Shown here: one piece after another, positions 33,841-44,310 of the stretch
Layout: the number at the start of each line of letters is the position of its first letter
How positions within the stretch are numbered: position 1 is the stretch's first letter
Source: Granulicella sp. S190
GTDB taxonomy: Bacteria; Acidobacteriota; Terriglobia; Terriglobales; Acidobacteriaceae
Assembly (NCBI RefSeq): GCF_009766095.1
Contig: NZ_LMUD01000014.1
Span: forward strand, 573,715 to 637,714
Direction: 5' to 3'
Length of the DNA stretch: 64,000 nt
Notes under the pieces: model-generated
The model's database searches: none
Seen by the model: only the letters and a program-made list of their open reading frames with translations
Told to the model about the DNA's origin: nothing
Made by a program: the position numbers and the translations under genes

Positions 33841-34704
33841 CGGATGCAGCAGCACATCAGCCGCAACGAACCCGAAGAACACTACCGAGATCACTCCATT
33901 CAGAGTAAAAAACGCCGCATTCATCCGCGACAGATCCTTCGGCGAGATAATCGAGTGTTCATATAGCAGCAGAATCGCGACCAATCCGACGCCCAATCCG
34001 GCGATTCTTCCTAGCCCAAATAACTCCATCAACCAGCAGAGCAGAAGCAACATCCCCAGGTGCATCGCGCGAGCAATCCAGAAAGCCGTTGCAATGCCGA
34101 AGGCCTGCGGCACGCTATTCAGTCCAGCCTTGCGGTCATGTTCGAAGTCCTGACACGCATACAGCACATCAAAGCCTCCCACCCACAACAGCACCGCTGC
34201 CGTCAGCACCACAATCCTTAGATCGAGCGACCCTCTCACCGCGATCCACGCAGCAGACGGAGCAATCCCCAACGCCAGCCCCAGAACCAGGTGCGACCAC
34301 CGCGTCACGCGCTTCATATAGCTGTAGGCCAACACCACCACCAGCGCAACGGGAGCAAGCTCCAGCGTCAGCCGGTTCAGCATCGCTGCGCCCACCACAA
34401 ACAGCGCCATTGCCGCCACGACAAACGCAGCAACAAAGCCGCTGCTCAGCGTACCCACCGGCAAAGCCCGCATCGCTGTTCTAGGATTCGCCGCATCCAA
34501 CCTGGCATCTGCGAGCCGATTGAAAGCCATCGCCGCAGACCGCGCCGCCACCATGCAGACGATGATCCATCCCAACACCCGCAGCTTCGGCCAGCCCCCC
34601 GCAGCCAATACCGCGCCCGTCAGCGCAAACGGCAGCGCAAACACCGAATGCTCCCACTTAATCATCTCAAGTGTTACAACCGTACTCTTCCACAACGATG
34701 CCAT
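33838..34704 (-). CDS. UbiA-like polyprenyltransferase
   Basis: An integral membrane prenyltransferase of 288 residues with about eight or nine membrane segments. The two Asp-rich motifs that bind Mg-diphosphate are AFNRLADARLDAANPRT (about 68-84) and ACQDFEHDRKAGLNSVP (about 182-198). It transfers a polyprenyl chain to an aromatic quinone precursor. The pattern is of the '4-hydroxybenzoate polyprenyltransferase, other' type, which in many menaquinone makers serves the futalosine pathway (MqnP). The start is ATG 34704 (MASLWKSTVVTLEMIKWEHS), with AGAGAG upstream; the frame is open to 34812 and would overlap the BON-domain gene. Confidence 0.85.
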   Translation of the reverse strand: MASLWKSTVVTLEMIKWEHSVFALPFALTGAVLAAGGWPKLRVLGWIIVCMVAARSAAMAFNRLADARLDAANPRTAMRALPVGTLSSGFVAAFVVAAMALFVVGAAMLNRLTLELAPVALVVVLAYSYMKRVTRWSHLVLGLALGIAPSAAWIAVRGSLDLRIVVLTAAVLLWVGGFDVLYACQDFEHDRKAGLNSVPQAFGIATAFWIARAMHLGMLLLLCWLMELFGLGRIAGLGVGLVAILLLYEHSIISPKDLSRMNAAFFTLNGVISVVFFGFVAADVLLHP

Positions 34705-34771
34705 CTCTCTATCGTAAAAGAGTTGGGCTGCGCCGACCTCCCCACCAAAGCACAAATCTGAAAAAGCAGCT

Positions 34772-35578
34772 TTATTTGTCCGATTTCTCCGCCGTACCAC
34801 CAACGACCTCAAGGTTATTCACTACCTTGAAGACCCCCGAAACAGTATTCGCCCGAATATTCGCTACATCTTTATCCGATTGGCTGTCCACGACCCCCGA
34901 CAGCGTCACATTGCCGTTTACCACGGTAATCCGAATAGGTTTCGCCGGATCGATCGCATATTTATTCAACTGCGGAAACCCATAGATCGACCGCGCCTCC
35001 GCCAGCCGAATCCGGTCATCCATCGGCGACACCGGAGCCACCTCCACATTGTCGATCACGTCCTTGACGCCTGCATAATTCTCCACCAGGCTAAGTGCGG
35101 AATCCTTATCTGTCGGTCCGTATGCCGCTCCACCAAGAGTGACGACTCCCTTCTCCACGCCAATCGTAAACGCATTGAACGCCGTCGTTCCATACCCCAC
35201 GCGGTCGTAAGCCAGCTTCTCCGCCAGCTTGTTCCGCAACGTCACATCGTCGACCTCGGGTCCCGCCACCTCAATCTGATTCTCGACGCCCTTCACATTC
35301 TTTCGGTGATGCGCGCGATCATCCGCATCCAGCTTCGCGCTGTACAGATCCACCGTTCCCGTCAGCGTCACCACACCACCCTGCACAGAACTCTTCACGT
35401 CCTTGAATCTCTTGTTATCCAGCGCCTTCGTCACATCCGTCTGGATCTGCGCATCGTTCGGCCCTGATCCCACATTCGCCGCCGCTGCCTGCGCCAGACC
35501 ACTCGCTGTCCCGCCCAACATTACCAGCCCGGAAAACCCCAATAGACCAACGCACACCAGATTCCTAGCTCTGTTCAT
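34772..35578 (-). CDS. Periplasmic protein with three BON domains
   Basis: A 268-residue exported protein. The signal peptide is MNRARNLVCVGLLGFSGLVM and on to Ala-rich residues near 33. Three BON-type alpha/beta repeats follow: DAQIQTDVTKALDNKRFKDV to GVENQIEVAG (about 42-106), DVTLRNKLAEKL to DVIDNVEVAP, and a third half ending GVFKVVNNLEVVGG. Each has the V-x-x-G-x-V-x-L-x-G strand (GGVVTLTGTVD, KGVVTLGGAAYG, GNVTLSGVVDS). BON domains bind lipid or envelope surfaces and are common in osmotic or envelope stress proteins such as OsmY. Confidence 0.9.
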   Translation of the reverse strand: MNRARNLVCVGLLGFSGLVMLGGTASGLAQAAAANVGSGPNDAQIQTDVTKALDNKRFKDVKSSVQGGVVTLTGTVDLYSAKLDADDRAHHRKNVKGVENQIEVAGPEVDDVTLRNKLAEKLAYDRVGYGTTAFNAFTIGVEKGVVTLGGAAYGPTDKDSALSLVENYAGVKDVIDNVEVAPVSPMDDRIRLAEARSIYGFPQLNKYAIDPAKPIRITVVNGNVTLSGVVDSQSDKDVANIRANTVSGVFKVVNNLEVVGGTAEKSDK

Positions 35579-35656
35579 ACTCTTCCTCCGAAGATGTAAG
35601 CATCACTGCAATCAGCCCTGTTGTCATCGAGTACGATGCACTTCCGCCTGGGCACG

Positions 35657-38600
35657 CTATCGATATCTCTTCCGCAGCTTATACACAATGCTGAAGACGC
35701 CCGATTCGTCGCGTCCGATCACAATCGAATTATCGTGGTTCAAGTCATACTGCACCTGGATCAGTTGCTGTGCCGACGTATTCACGTTCGTCGCAAACGT
35801 AGCCGTAATCTGCCGCGACAGCTGCTGCTGCACTGTAATTCTGGCCGACGACCCGCCCAGCGTACCTACGAACGCCGGGTCGATCTTCACGCTGCCCACG
35901 CCAAACAGCTTCTCCACCCGGTTGCTCACCGTAGCGTTCAACGCGCCGCCAAGTAATGCGCTCGTCGTTGGATCGGTCCCCTGTTGCACCTGCCGTTCCT
36001 GATACAGCTGCGCCTCTTCCTGCGTCCGCCCCAGCGCCAGCAGCGCAAACACGTCCGACTCACTCAGCGGCGGCTCCGACCGGTACGTCGGCTTCAGATT
36101 CGTCGAAGTTCCATGCAAGCCAATCGTAATGTCGTAGTTCTCCACCTGCGCCGTAGCGTCCAGATCAATGATCGGATCGATCCGCACCGGATTCGTAAAG
36201 TAGATCTCCCCACGCTGCAGTTGATACTTCGTCCCGGCAAACGTCGCGCTTCCCTCATTGATCTCGATGCGCCCAAGCACCGAAGGCACCGCCGCCGAAC
36301 CGCGAATCTGCAGATCCACCGTCCCCGCAAGCTTCGCGTACGAGTTCTGAAAATCTAGCTGCGGCGCGCTCGTCACATGCACATCCAACCGGATCTTATT
36401 CGCCGGCGAGTTCGGGTCAGGTGGTGGACTTACCCCACCCGCGGAGCCGAACGCCGCAAAGTCGACATCCGCCCCCACGCCAAACCGCGTGATCAAAATC
36501 GTCCCGCTCAACAGTGCGCTATCCGGTCCGCCCTGCAACTTCAGATTCGCATTCGCCGTCGCACTCAGCCCATACAACCGCACCCGCACCACGTCGCCCG
36601 TAGCCGACAAATCCGCATACAAACCATTCTTATAACGAATGAATCCGCCAATCTTAAGCGTGCCTCCGCCGGTCGTCGCCGTCACGTTCTGCACCTGCAG
36701 TCGATCGCCGTTGAAGACCAGTGTCCCGTTCATATTGCTCAACCCATTCGGCACACCATCTACTGCGACATTCACCTTTTCAAACTGCACCTTTCCCGTC
36801 AGCTCAGGGTTCGTCACATGGCCGCCGGCGCCGACGGTGAAATCCACCTTGCCGGTCGAAATAATATCGGAGTCAAACGTGTGCAGCAGGGTCATGCTCA
36901 CGCTTCCGTTCGCGGAGACATCCAGCTTGCCGCCCTTCGGATCCGTCGCTCCAAACAGCTGCGCCGTCCCACTCGCCCGCATATCCGTATCCTGACCGGT
37001 GATATGGACCTGTTCAAGCGTCGCCAACCCGTCGCGCAACCCTACACGCAGCGGCTCGGCTGCCTTCAACTCCACTCCCTGCAGCTTCACATCAACCTGA
37101 CTAAACTCAGCCTCGCCGCTCAACGCCTTCGGAGTCTTCAGCGGTCCGCTCACCGTCGCCATGCCGTTGATCAGGGACTGCGCCTTCACCGTTCCCGGCC
37201 CGAACATCGCCATCGGCTTGCCGATATCCAACCCCGCTACTGTCATCTTCGCCTGCATCTGGTACTCGCCGGTCAACCGCGTCTGCCCTGAAGCCTCCAG
37301 CTTCGCCCCCACCACCGTTGAACTCGCTGTAAAGTACATCACCTCGCCCTGGCTATGCGCCTCCATCATCGCCTCGCCAATCCCCTGCCCCCGATACGAC
37401 ACGCCACTCAACGCAATGTTCGCCTTCAGCCCCGGCTGCGTCAGCGTTCCATTCGCATCCGCAACCAGGTTCACCGTCCCATCCACATCGTTCTTGGCCT
37501 TCTTCACCGTCTCGAACTTCGACAGCAAGATATCGTGCCCTTCGATATGACCATGTAACTTATCGCTGCCCATGTCATATCCGCCGTTCCCGGCAATCTG
37601 CATTCCATGCAGCCTCAGCACGACGTTGCTTGCCTCCACATCCTTTCCCTGCACCGTCAAATCCGCTACAGCCGACTCGTAAGGCTCCCCATAAGCCACG
37701 CCGTTCATCAGTGAAAGATGTCCGCCCCCACTCAAACTCCGCAACGTCCCCACCGCATGTCCATTCAGTGCGACAGCTCCCGTCAAAGAAACCTTCTCCT
37801 GCTGTCCTGCAATCTGCAACACATCCACCACCTGCGCATTCGCTAGCTGAACCTTCGCATCCAGGGCCATCCCGTCATCCCACACATAAGTCGCTACGCC
37901 ACGCCGGGACACCACCTTCCGCGGCGCAATCTTACCCACTAGATTCAGTACCGCCGTCCCGCGTTTGATCGTCGAACTCGCCACCACAACCCCGGTGTTC
38001 GGCGAATACTCTGCATCCGTCACCACCGAATCGATCAGAACATCCGTAGTCCCCAGCGCAAACTCCGCATTCGTCGCCTGCAGATGTCCCTTCACATCCA
38101 GATCCGCAATCTTTCCCTTCGCCATTCCATTGAACTGCATCGCCCCATGCAGTACCACTGGAATCGCAGCCGTCCCCTTCTTTCCATTCCCCTCCAGATC
38201 CAGCGTCGTCAGCAACTGGTTGTACTCCGACAGATCCCGCACTGTCATATCCACCCGCAGGTCCGTCAGCGGATCGCCCTCGTTCACGCCCAGCACTCCC
38301 GAAGCCTCGAAGTTAGTCGCTGGCATCTGCAGCGAAATCTGCTGAATCCGCACCGTCTCATTGCGCCCCGTGTAATGTGCCAGCGTCTGACCCGTCACTG
38401 GCACATCATTCAACGCCCCGCGTCGTTTCACTCCAGTCGGCGCAAACGTCAGATTGCCATCGACCTCCACGGTATCGGAAATATCCTTCGCCGGGCCGCC
38501 CCACTCCACCTTCACCGGTCCGCTCACAGCCGTATCGAACCCCAGGTCGCCATAGTCCACCGGCGCCGTCACATCCATAATCGTTCGTAACGGAATCTTC

Positions 38601-40054
38601 GAAACCGTTGCAGTCAGGTAAGCATGCGCCACCTGCACCTGCGGCACCTTCACCGACTCTGTAATCGGCTCCTTTGCTCCAATCGCCTTGGCGGTCGTAT
38701 TCGTCGTTGCCACTGCGGCCCTCGTCGTCGACGAGCTTAGCGCCACGTCCTGCGACGGTACTTCGCCCAGCCAGTTCGCAATTCGAAGCTCTCCTGCAGC
38801 GCTCCCGCCACCAGGCAGATATCCCGTCAGCGCCGTCAATAAAAGTTCCGTCGGCGTCACATGCAGCGTCGCTCCACCATCCACATCATGCAGCCGCACA
38901 TGCTCGTCTCTGTACGCAGCCTTATGGATCTTCGCCGTTCCCGCCAGCAGATATCCGGCCACACAATCCGGATCCGGTGGCAGAGGTTTCAGTGGCACCG
39001 TCGTTTCTTTAGGATGACTCCGCCGCCAGAACGGCGGATGCTTCTGCGCAACCGCAGGCGACGTCGCACAGTTGTGACCGTTCAAATCCAGGTCCACCGT
39101 CCCCGCGTTCAAACCATCCACATCCGCAAGCACCGAAACCTGCTTTACATCGAGCGTCCCATTCACCTTTGCCTGCCACTCCGGCTTGGCAAAGTGACGG
39201 AAGCTCCCGGTAGCATCCAGCTTGGAACTTTTACCGCTGGTGAACTCAAATTTCTTCAACTCCACCGCATCCCGCCCCAGATCCACACCCAAACTCAGAG
39301 ACGACTGGGCCTCTACCTGCTTCCCCATCTTCGTTCGCAGATCCTTCAGGTCCACCGTCGCGCCATACTGATCCGTCGCAGCAAGATAGTGCACCTGCGC
39401 ATCGAGATCCCGCGCTGCCAAGTTGAAAGGAATCGCCCGATTATTCAGGAGCGCCACGCCATTCGAAAGCACCACCTCCTGCGCCTTCAGATCCAGCAGT
39501 GTATCCGTAACCGAAGTCTTGCTCGTGCTCGGATGCTTCGGCACGGGCTGGTTCGTCTTCCCGTCTTTATCTACGATCAAGTGGAACTGCGGACGCTCTA
39601 CTCCCAGGTAGTTCAACCGCACATGCGACGAGATTCCACTTCCAGTCACGTGCGTGAAGAAATCGAAGATCTGCACGCGAAGCAGAACCTTGTCCACGGC
39701 GATGTAAGGTGCCTCACCGGGACCCTCTAGTCCGTGAATCATCAGTCCATCTGCCTCAACCGCGAGGTGCCACAGGTCGAAGCTGATCTTCGCCAACTCC
39801 ACCCGCCCGCCCGTCGCATCCTCCAGAACTTTCACGACCTCCTTCCCCACCCTCCGATTGAAGTCGTTCGTCTTCGAGTACCATGCAAACGCGCCGAACA
39901 ACACAAGCACCAACACCAGCAGCACAAGCACGGTCCAGCCAATCCAGATCATCATCTGCTTGGCCAGCGACCGCTTCACCTTTGCGATCTCGCCCGCGAC
40001 CTTCGCCTCTAACTCATCCTTCTTCTCGTGAAGTCTCTTCTCCAGGTCGCTCAT
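35657..40054 (-). CDS. tamB: TamB-like translocation and assembly module protein
   Basis: A very large (1465 aa) protein. An N-terminal charged helix (LEKRLHEKKDELEAKVAGEI) precedes one membrane segment (about 34-58, IWIGWTVLVLLVLVLVLFGA). AsmA-like and repetitive beta strands fill the long middle. The C-terminal TamB (DUF490) domain has PTYRSEPPLSESDVFALLAL and ends LRKRYR. TamB-type proteins span the periplasm as a hydrophobic groove, moving phospholipids or helping insert outer-membrane proteins with an Omp85 partner. That partner is encoded upstream in the same operon. The start ATG overlaps the end of the SurA-like gene by four bases. Confidence 0.92.
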   Translation of the reverse strand: MSDLEKRLHEKKDELEAKVAGEIAKVKRSLAKQMMIWIGWTVLVLLVLVLVLFGAFAWYSKTNDFNRRVGKEVVKVLEDATGGRVELAKISFDLWHLAVEADGLMIHGLEGPGEAPYIAVDKVLLRVQIFDFFTHVTGSGISSHVRLNYLGVERPQFHLIVDKDGKTNQPVPKHPSTSKTSVTDTLLDLKAQEVVLSNGVALLNNRAIPFNLAARDLDAQVHYLAATDQYGATVDLKDLRTKMGKQVEAQSSLSLGVDLGRDAVELKKFEFTSGKSSKLDATGSFRHFAKPEWQAKVNGTLDVKQVSVLADVDGLNAGTVDLDLNGHNCATSPAVAQKHPPFWRRSHPKETTVPLKPLPPDPDCVAGYLLAGTAKIHKAAYRDEHVRLHDVDGGATLHVTPTELLLTALTGYLPGGGSAAGELRIANWLGEVPSQDVALSSSTTRAAVATTNTTAKAIGAKEPITESVKVPQVQVAHAYLTATVSKIPLRTIMDVTAPVDYGDLGFDTAVSGPVKVEWGGPAKDISDTVEVDGNLTFAPTGVKRRGALNDVPVTGQTLAHYTGRNETVRIQQISLQMPATNFEASGVLGVNEGDPLTDLRVDMTVRDLSEYNQLLTTLDLEGNGKKGTAAIPVVLHGAMQFNGMAKGKIADLDVKGHLQATNAEFALGTTDVLIDSVVTDAEYSPNTGVVVASSTIKRGTAVLNLVGKIAPRKVVSRRGVATYVWDDGMALDAKVQLANAQVVDVLQIAGQQEKVSLTGAVALNGHAVGTLRSLSGGGHLSLMNGVAYGEPYESAVADLTVQGKDVEASNVVLRLHGMQIAGNGGYDMGSDKLHGHIEGHDILLSKFETVKKAKNDVDGTVNLVADANGTLTQPGLKANIALSGVSYRGQGIGEAMMEAHSQGEVMYFTASSTVVGAKLEASGQTRLTGEYQMQAKMTVAGLDIGKPMAMFGPGTVKAQSLINGMATVSGPLKTPKALSGEAEFSQVDVKLQGVELKAAEPLRVGLRDGLATLEQVHITGQDTDMRASGTAQLFGATDPKGGKLDVSANGSVSMTLLHTFDSDIISTGKVDFTVGAGGHVTNPELTGKVQFEKVNVAVDGVPNGLSNMNGTLVFNGDRLQVQNVTATTGGGTLKIGGFIRYKNGLYADLSATGDVVRVRLYGLSATANANLKLQGGPDSALLSGTILITRFGVGADVDFAAFGSAGGVSPPPDPNSPANKIRLDVHVTSAPQLDFQNSYAKLAGTVDLQIRGSAAVPSVLGRIEINEGSATFAGTKYQLQRGEIYFTNPVRIDPIIDLDATAQVENYDITIGLHGTSTNLKPTYRSEPPLSESDVFALLALGRTQEEAQLYQERQVQQGTDPTTSALLGGALNATVSNRVEKLFGVGSVKIDPAFVGTLGGSSARITVQQQLSRQITATFATNVNTSAQQLIQVQYDLNHDNSIVIGRDESGVFSIVYKLRKRYR

Positions 40055-40827
40055 GGCGCCACCTCACCCGGAGTCATGACCTTCACGCTTCCCTGCACCC
40101 GCAGCGACTTCAGCCAGTCCACCAGCAGCGCTCCCACCTGCTGCTGCAACAGCACCTCTTCAATCCTCTTCGAGATCGTATCCAGCTTTGGCGGAGCCAC
40201 ATTCTTCTTCGTGTACTCCGGCAGCATCTTCGTCTCGTAGAACTCCTTGATCTCAGCATCCGAGATCTTTATCCCATTCCTGAAACGCACCTCGATAAAC
40301 TTCAGCAACACCATCCGCTGCCGCCACCGCTCGCGAAACTCCTCCTCCGTAAACCCGTGGCTCGCCAGAAACTTCGTCCATCCCTCATCGGTCGCACATT
40401 GAAACTGCTGCTTGCAATCCGGGATATCTTTTCGCAGCATCGCCAACTGATCATCCAGCTCCTTATCCGAGACCGCATCCTCCGGCTCGAGCGCTGACTG
40501 CTGCAGAATTAAAGCCCGATCGATCAACCGTTCAATCGTCTTATCTCGCGAGCGATCGGCCGCCGTCCGACGGTAAGGTTGAATCTCTTCAAACCGCCTC
40601 TCCTCATCGACGTCGCTCTCCAGAATCACATCGCCATTCACCACTGCAACCAATCGATCCAGTTCCACCCCTTGCCGCGAAGTGGTATCGATGGAAGAAT
40701 TCGCGCTCCCAGCCTGTGGAGCCGCGATCTGCTGAGCAGCCGCCCCCACAGGCCCCCACGCGAGCACCAACACAGCCGCACCTGGCAACAACCACCGCGT
40801 CATCGAGTTGTGCGTCATCCAGCGCAT
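40051..40827 (-). CDS. SurA-like periplasmic chaperone without a PPIase domain
   Basis: A 258-residue exported protein. The signal peptide is about residues 10-31 (MTRWLLPGAAVLVLAWGPVG then AAAQQ). The SurA N-terminal chaperone region follows (LDRLVAVVNGDVILESDVDE, about 55-74). A helical body comes next (LIDRALILQQSALEPEDAVS, ERWRQRMVLLKFIEVRFRNG). The last 50 residues match the C-terminal helix that completes the SurA core (EEVLLQQQVGALLVDWLKSL). No parvulin-type PPIase domain is present between them. It lies directly after the Omp85 gene and overlaps the TamB-like gene, so it probably guides client proteins to that machinery. Confidence 0.85.
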   Translation of the reverse strand: MRWMTHNSMTRWLLPGAAVLVLAWGPVGAAAQQIAAPQAGSANSSIDTTSRQGVELDRLVAVVNGDVILESDVDEERRFEEIQPYRRTAADRSRDKTIERLIDRALILQQSALEPEDAVSDKELDDQLAMLRKDIPDCKQQFQCATDEGWTKFLASHGFTEEEFRERWRQRMVLLKFIEVRFRNGIKISDAEIKEFYETKMLPEYTKKNVAPPKLDTISKRIEEVLLQQQVGALLVDWLKSLRVQGSVKVMTPGEVAP

Positions 40828-43800
40828 CTAGAAGCTCTCACCGATACTGAAGAAGAAGTTGAAGTGCGAAGCCTGACCCTCATGCGGAGGGTTGTTGTTG
40901 AAGTCGTAAATAATCGGATACACCGGAGGATTCAGGTTATAGCTGAAGTCCACGCGAATCGGCCCAACCGGCGTCTTGTAGCGCGCGCCCAATCCCACAG
41001 CATGCGAAAAATAATTGAAGTTGCAAGTCCCGATACTCCCCGACACATTCGCGCAGGTTGATTTATTCGGCTGATTGAATCGCGTAAAGCTGGGAAACAT
41101 ATCCTTCGCATTCTGAAACACGTTCCCCATATCGTGAAAGATCACGAAGCTCACGCTGTTGCCCACAAGCGGCAGCGTCTGCGCCGGCAGCCTCAGCTCG
41201 AACGTATTTACGAACGCCGCAGACCCGCCTACCGGAAAGCCCGTCTGCAAATCCCGCGGCCCGGCCCCGTTGATCGGAAATCCGCGATGCGAGTTCGCCC
41301 CGCCCGCATACAGCCGCTCCGGCAGTGGAATAGCACTGCAACTTGGGTTAGTTGTCAGTAGGCCCCCAACGCAAGCAGCATTACCAATATTCGGATTCGA
41401 CCCCGAAGCCCTCTCATATCCAATCCGCGTCTCTCTCGCAAACACGTACTTCTGCTTGCCAAACTGGTAGTACGTCGAATTCGTCCCATCCAGCTTCCAG
41501 AAGTCCGTCTGCGATCCAAACCTCGATGACGCCACAAACGTCTGCAGCGTCGAGTAAGACCCCTTCACCGCATCCAGCGGCCCCGGCGACCGCGTATCGT
41601 GAAACCACGTCACCCCCGGCCCACCCACGCGCACCGGCTGAGACAACAGCGGAATCAAATCCGCAGACACCTGCAGGCTGTTCGGATCCACCTTCACCCG
41701 GCGATAGAGAAAGTCATAAATAAACGTGTCCCTGCGTCGAAACTTCTCCGTAACCCGAAAGTCCCCTTGCAGCGTCGAAGCTTCGAACGTCGTAATGTCC
41801 TGCACATTGGAGTAGCCGCCCGAGATCGCCGCGCTGAAGTTCTTACTCCCGCGCAGATGCGGATTCTGCAGCGTCAAAATCGCAACCTGCTCCAGCAAAC
41901 CGTACGTCGTGTGCAGCGTCAGCGAATCCTCACTTCCCCTCAGGTTGATCCTCGACACATCCAGCGATACTCGTGGGCTCACGCCCGGTTTGCCCTCCGG
42001 AGACAGTTGGTTGCAGGGAAAGGTCAGTCCAAGCTGAATACACGACGCCTCGGAGATCGTGCCTGCCTGCGGTGTCCCCAGCGCCGCTTCGAACCCAAAC
42101 CCGTACGTCACATTCCACCGTTTAGCCTCCGTCACCTGCAACACCACGTTCTTCTGCGGAGCGTCGCCCACCGGATTCTGCACCGCCGCCACCACCTCGT
42201 TGAACAGCGCAATGTTGTAAAGATTTCTCTGCGTCTGCAGCAGCGCCGTCTGGTCCAGCGGATCACCCGCATGCACCAGAATCTGCGACTCCACCACGCT
42301 GGGCCTCGTCTTCTCCACCCCGGACAGCAGCACCCGGTTGACGAACACCTGCTGCCCCTCCGTCACATTCAGCGACACATCCGTCTTATCCGCGTCCGCC
42401 GCCTCCTTCGTCTGCTTCAGCTCAACCTTCACCTGGTCAAACCCATGGGCAAGGTAGTACTGCAGCACCGTATCGCGATCACCCGAAACCGTCACCAGCG
42501 AAAACGGCTGCCCTGGCTGCGCATTCATCAACCCGCGCACATCCTGCGTCCGGCTCGCATCCACACCCTCCAGATCCACCTTGCCAAACTTCTGCTGTGG
42601 CCCTTCGACAATGGTGTAGGTCACGGCGATCTCACCCGCCTTCAGCGGCTTTCCGTTCTTCGCGGTCGTAACATCCTTCACATCGGTGGTCACCTTCGCC
42701 TCATCGAAGCCATTCGCCCGATAAAGCGCCTGGATCGCACCCACATCTGCCGACACCAGCGCCGGGCTATACCGGCCGCTTCGTTGATAGGCATTCGCCT
42801 TCTGTACTCTCATCCGCTCAAACAGCAGATCATTCGAGAAGTACTTATTGCCCTTCAAGTCCACATCAATCACCTTGTGCTTCAGCCCACGATCCACCGT
42901 GAACACCACCTGCTCCGCCGTCGTCCCGCTGCCCACCACCCTCACATCCACCTTCGAGTCGAAGAACCCCTGTTGCTGCTCGAAATCGCGTATGTTGAAC
43001 ACGCCCTCGTTCAAAAGATCGTTATCGATCGTTCCCTCTTCGAAGATCGGAACCAGCAGGTGCAGGCGGCTGGTTCCAATCTTCGCCCCCTCCACCGACA
43101 CCTTCACCTCAGGTCCCTGGTTCGCGTGGAACTCATAGTCCACCTTGTCACGTGCATCGTCATACGTCTGCTTCTGCAGCGTAACGGTCGCCTCTAACCG
43201 GTTCTTCTTCTGATAAAGCTTGCGCAGTCGGTCCAGCGCATTGCTCGTCGTATCCCGCCGGATCTTGCTGTTCTCCTTCAGCTTCGACCTCTTGCGAAAC
43301 TCCTCAGGCGTCAGCCCCGTATCGTCGCCTACCAGCTTGATCTCGCCAACTCGTGCCTGCGGCCCAATGGAAACCGTATAGGTTACATTCACCTGGTCGC
43401 CCGCCGTGTCGACCTCGGACTTCACCGACACCTTCGGCTCGTAGTACCCCTGCTGCTGCAGAATCTCCTTGATCCCGGCCGTTCCCGCGGCAATCTGAGC
43501 ATCGGCAAACGCGGTTCCCGGCGAAAGCTTCGTCGCAAACTCCAGCAAGGAAGTCAGCCTCTCAATCTTGACTCCGGCAATCGTCACTCGCCCTACATAG
43601 AACCGCGCCGCCCCAGCGAAGATCAGCGTCACCTGGTCGCCCTGCCGAATTCCACGAACCGAGATATCCCGGTATCGTCCGCTCGCGTAGAGCCGCCGCA
43701 AGCTCGACCGCACCTGCTCAGGATCCAGTGGCGCTCCCGCCTTCTGCGTCAACTCCTTCGGCAGCGTGTCCGTCGCATCAAATGTCACGCCCTCGAATAA

Positions 43801-44121
43801 GATCTTCTCGACGATTAGCCCCTTCCACTGCCACACACTGTTCGTCAGACCAGCGTTCTTCTCAACAGACGCGTCCGTCGCACTCTCACCCTTCTCAGTC
43901 TGCTGGCCTTCTGCCGAAGCTGCGGTAGCCGCCGAAGCAGCTGCGGTGGGCGGCGGCGCCGAAGGGACTGCAGGCGTGGAAGCCGCCGGCACCCCTTGCC
44001 CCAAAACCAATGGTCCCCACACCAGGAGTCCTAGCCACAGCGCCGCGCAACAACCGCACCTCATCCAGCGTGGTATCCGCGCGCGACCTCGAAGCACCTG
44101 ACCCAAAAAACCACCCATCAT
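40828..44121 (-). CDS. Omp85-family outer-membrane assembly protein (BamA/TamA-like)
   Basis: A 1097-residue outer-membrane protein. The N-terminus has an Arg-rich start and a hydrophobic segment (CCAALWLGLLVWGPLVLGQG), then an Ala/Pro/Thr linker to about residue 90. Residues of about 100-690 hold a series of POTRA-like repeats (VEKILFEGVTFDATDTLPKE, GRVTIAGVKIERL, GPQARVGEIKLVG, FGKVDLEGVDASRTQDVRGL, VFVNRVLLSGVEKTRPSVVE), more than the five of BamA. The C-terminal 400 residues are the beta-barrel with the barrel motif YAGGANSHRGFPINGAGPRD and the final phenylalanine (FFFSIGESF). It heads a three-gene operon with the SurA-like and TamB-like genes. Confidence 0.92.
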   Translation of the reverse strand: MMGGFLGQVLRGRARIPRWMRCGCCAALWLGLLVWGPLVLGQGVPAASTPAVPSAPPPTAAASAATAASAEGQQTEKGESATDASVEKNAGLTNSVWQWKGLIVEKILFEGVTFDATDTLPKELTQKAGAPLDPEQVRSSLRRLYASGRYRDISVRGIRQGDQVTLIFAGAARFYVGRVTIAGVKIERLTSLLEFATKLSPGTAFADAQIAAGTAGIKEILQQQGYYEPKVSVKSEVDTAGDQVNVTYTVSIGPQARVGEIKLVGDDTGLTPEEFRKRSKLKENSKIRRDTTSNALDRLRKLYQKKNRLEATVTLQKQTYDDARDKVDYEFHANQGPEVKVSVEGAKIGTSRLHLLVPIFEEGTIDNDLLNEGVFNIRDFEQQQGFFDSKVDVRVVGSGTTAEQVVFTVDRGLKHKVIDVDLKGNKYFSNDLLFERMRVQKANAYQRSGRYSPALVSADVGAIQALYRANGFDEAKVTTDVKDVTTAKNGKPLKAGEIAVTYTIVEGPQQKFGKVDLEGVDASRTQDVRGLMNAQPGQPFSLVTVSGDRDTVLQYYLAHGFDQVKVELKQTKEAADADKTDVSLNVTEGQQVFVNRVLLSGVEKTRPSVVESQILVHAGDPLDQTALLQTQRNLYNIALFNEVVAAVQNPVGDAPQKNVVLQVTEAKRWNVTYGFGFEAALGTPQAGTISEASCIQLGLTFPCNQLSPEGKPGVSPRVSLDVSRINLRGSEDSLTLHTTYGLLEQVAILTLQNPHLRGSKNFSAAISGGYSNVQDITTFEASTLQGDFRVTEKFRRRDTFIYDFLYRRVKVDPNSLQVSADLIPLLSQPVRVGGPGVTWFHDTRSPGPLDAVKGSYSTLQTFVASSRFGSQTDFWKLDGTNSTYYQFGKQKYVFARETRIGYERASGSNPNIGNAACVGGLLTTNPSCSAIPLPERLYAGGANSHRGFPINGAGPRDLQTGFPVGGSAAFVNTFELRLPAQTLPLVGNSVSFVIFHDMGNVFQNAKDMFPSFTRFNQPNKSTCANVSGSIGTCNFNYFSHAVGLGARYKTPVGPIRVDFSYNLNPPVYPIIYDFNNNPPHEGQASHFNFFFSIGESF

Positions 44122-44310
44122 TCCTTATCTAATTTGAGGAGCCCAGCAAGTCTTTCACGACACACCACGAATCCGCATCCAGGCCGAACCACGCCGCCAG
44201 TTAGTCTCCGTAAGATGCCGAAAACCCCTGATTCGTCAACCCGTTCCCTACGCATCCGTCCTTCCCTATACTACGAAATAGCCGCTTCTTTAGACGGCAC
44301 GATCTTCATC

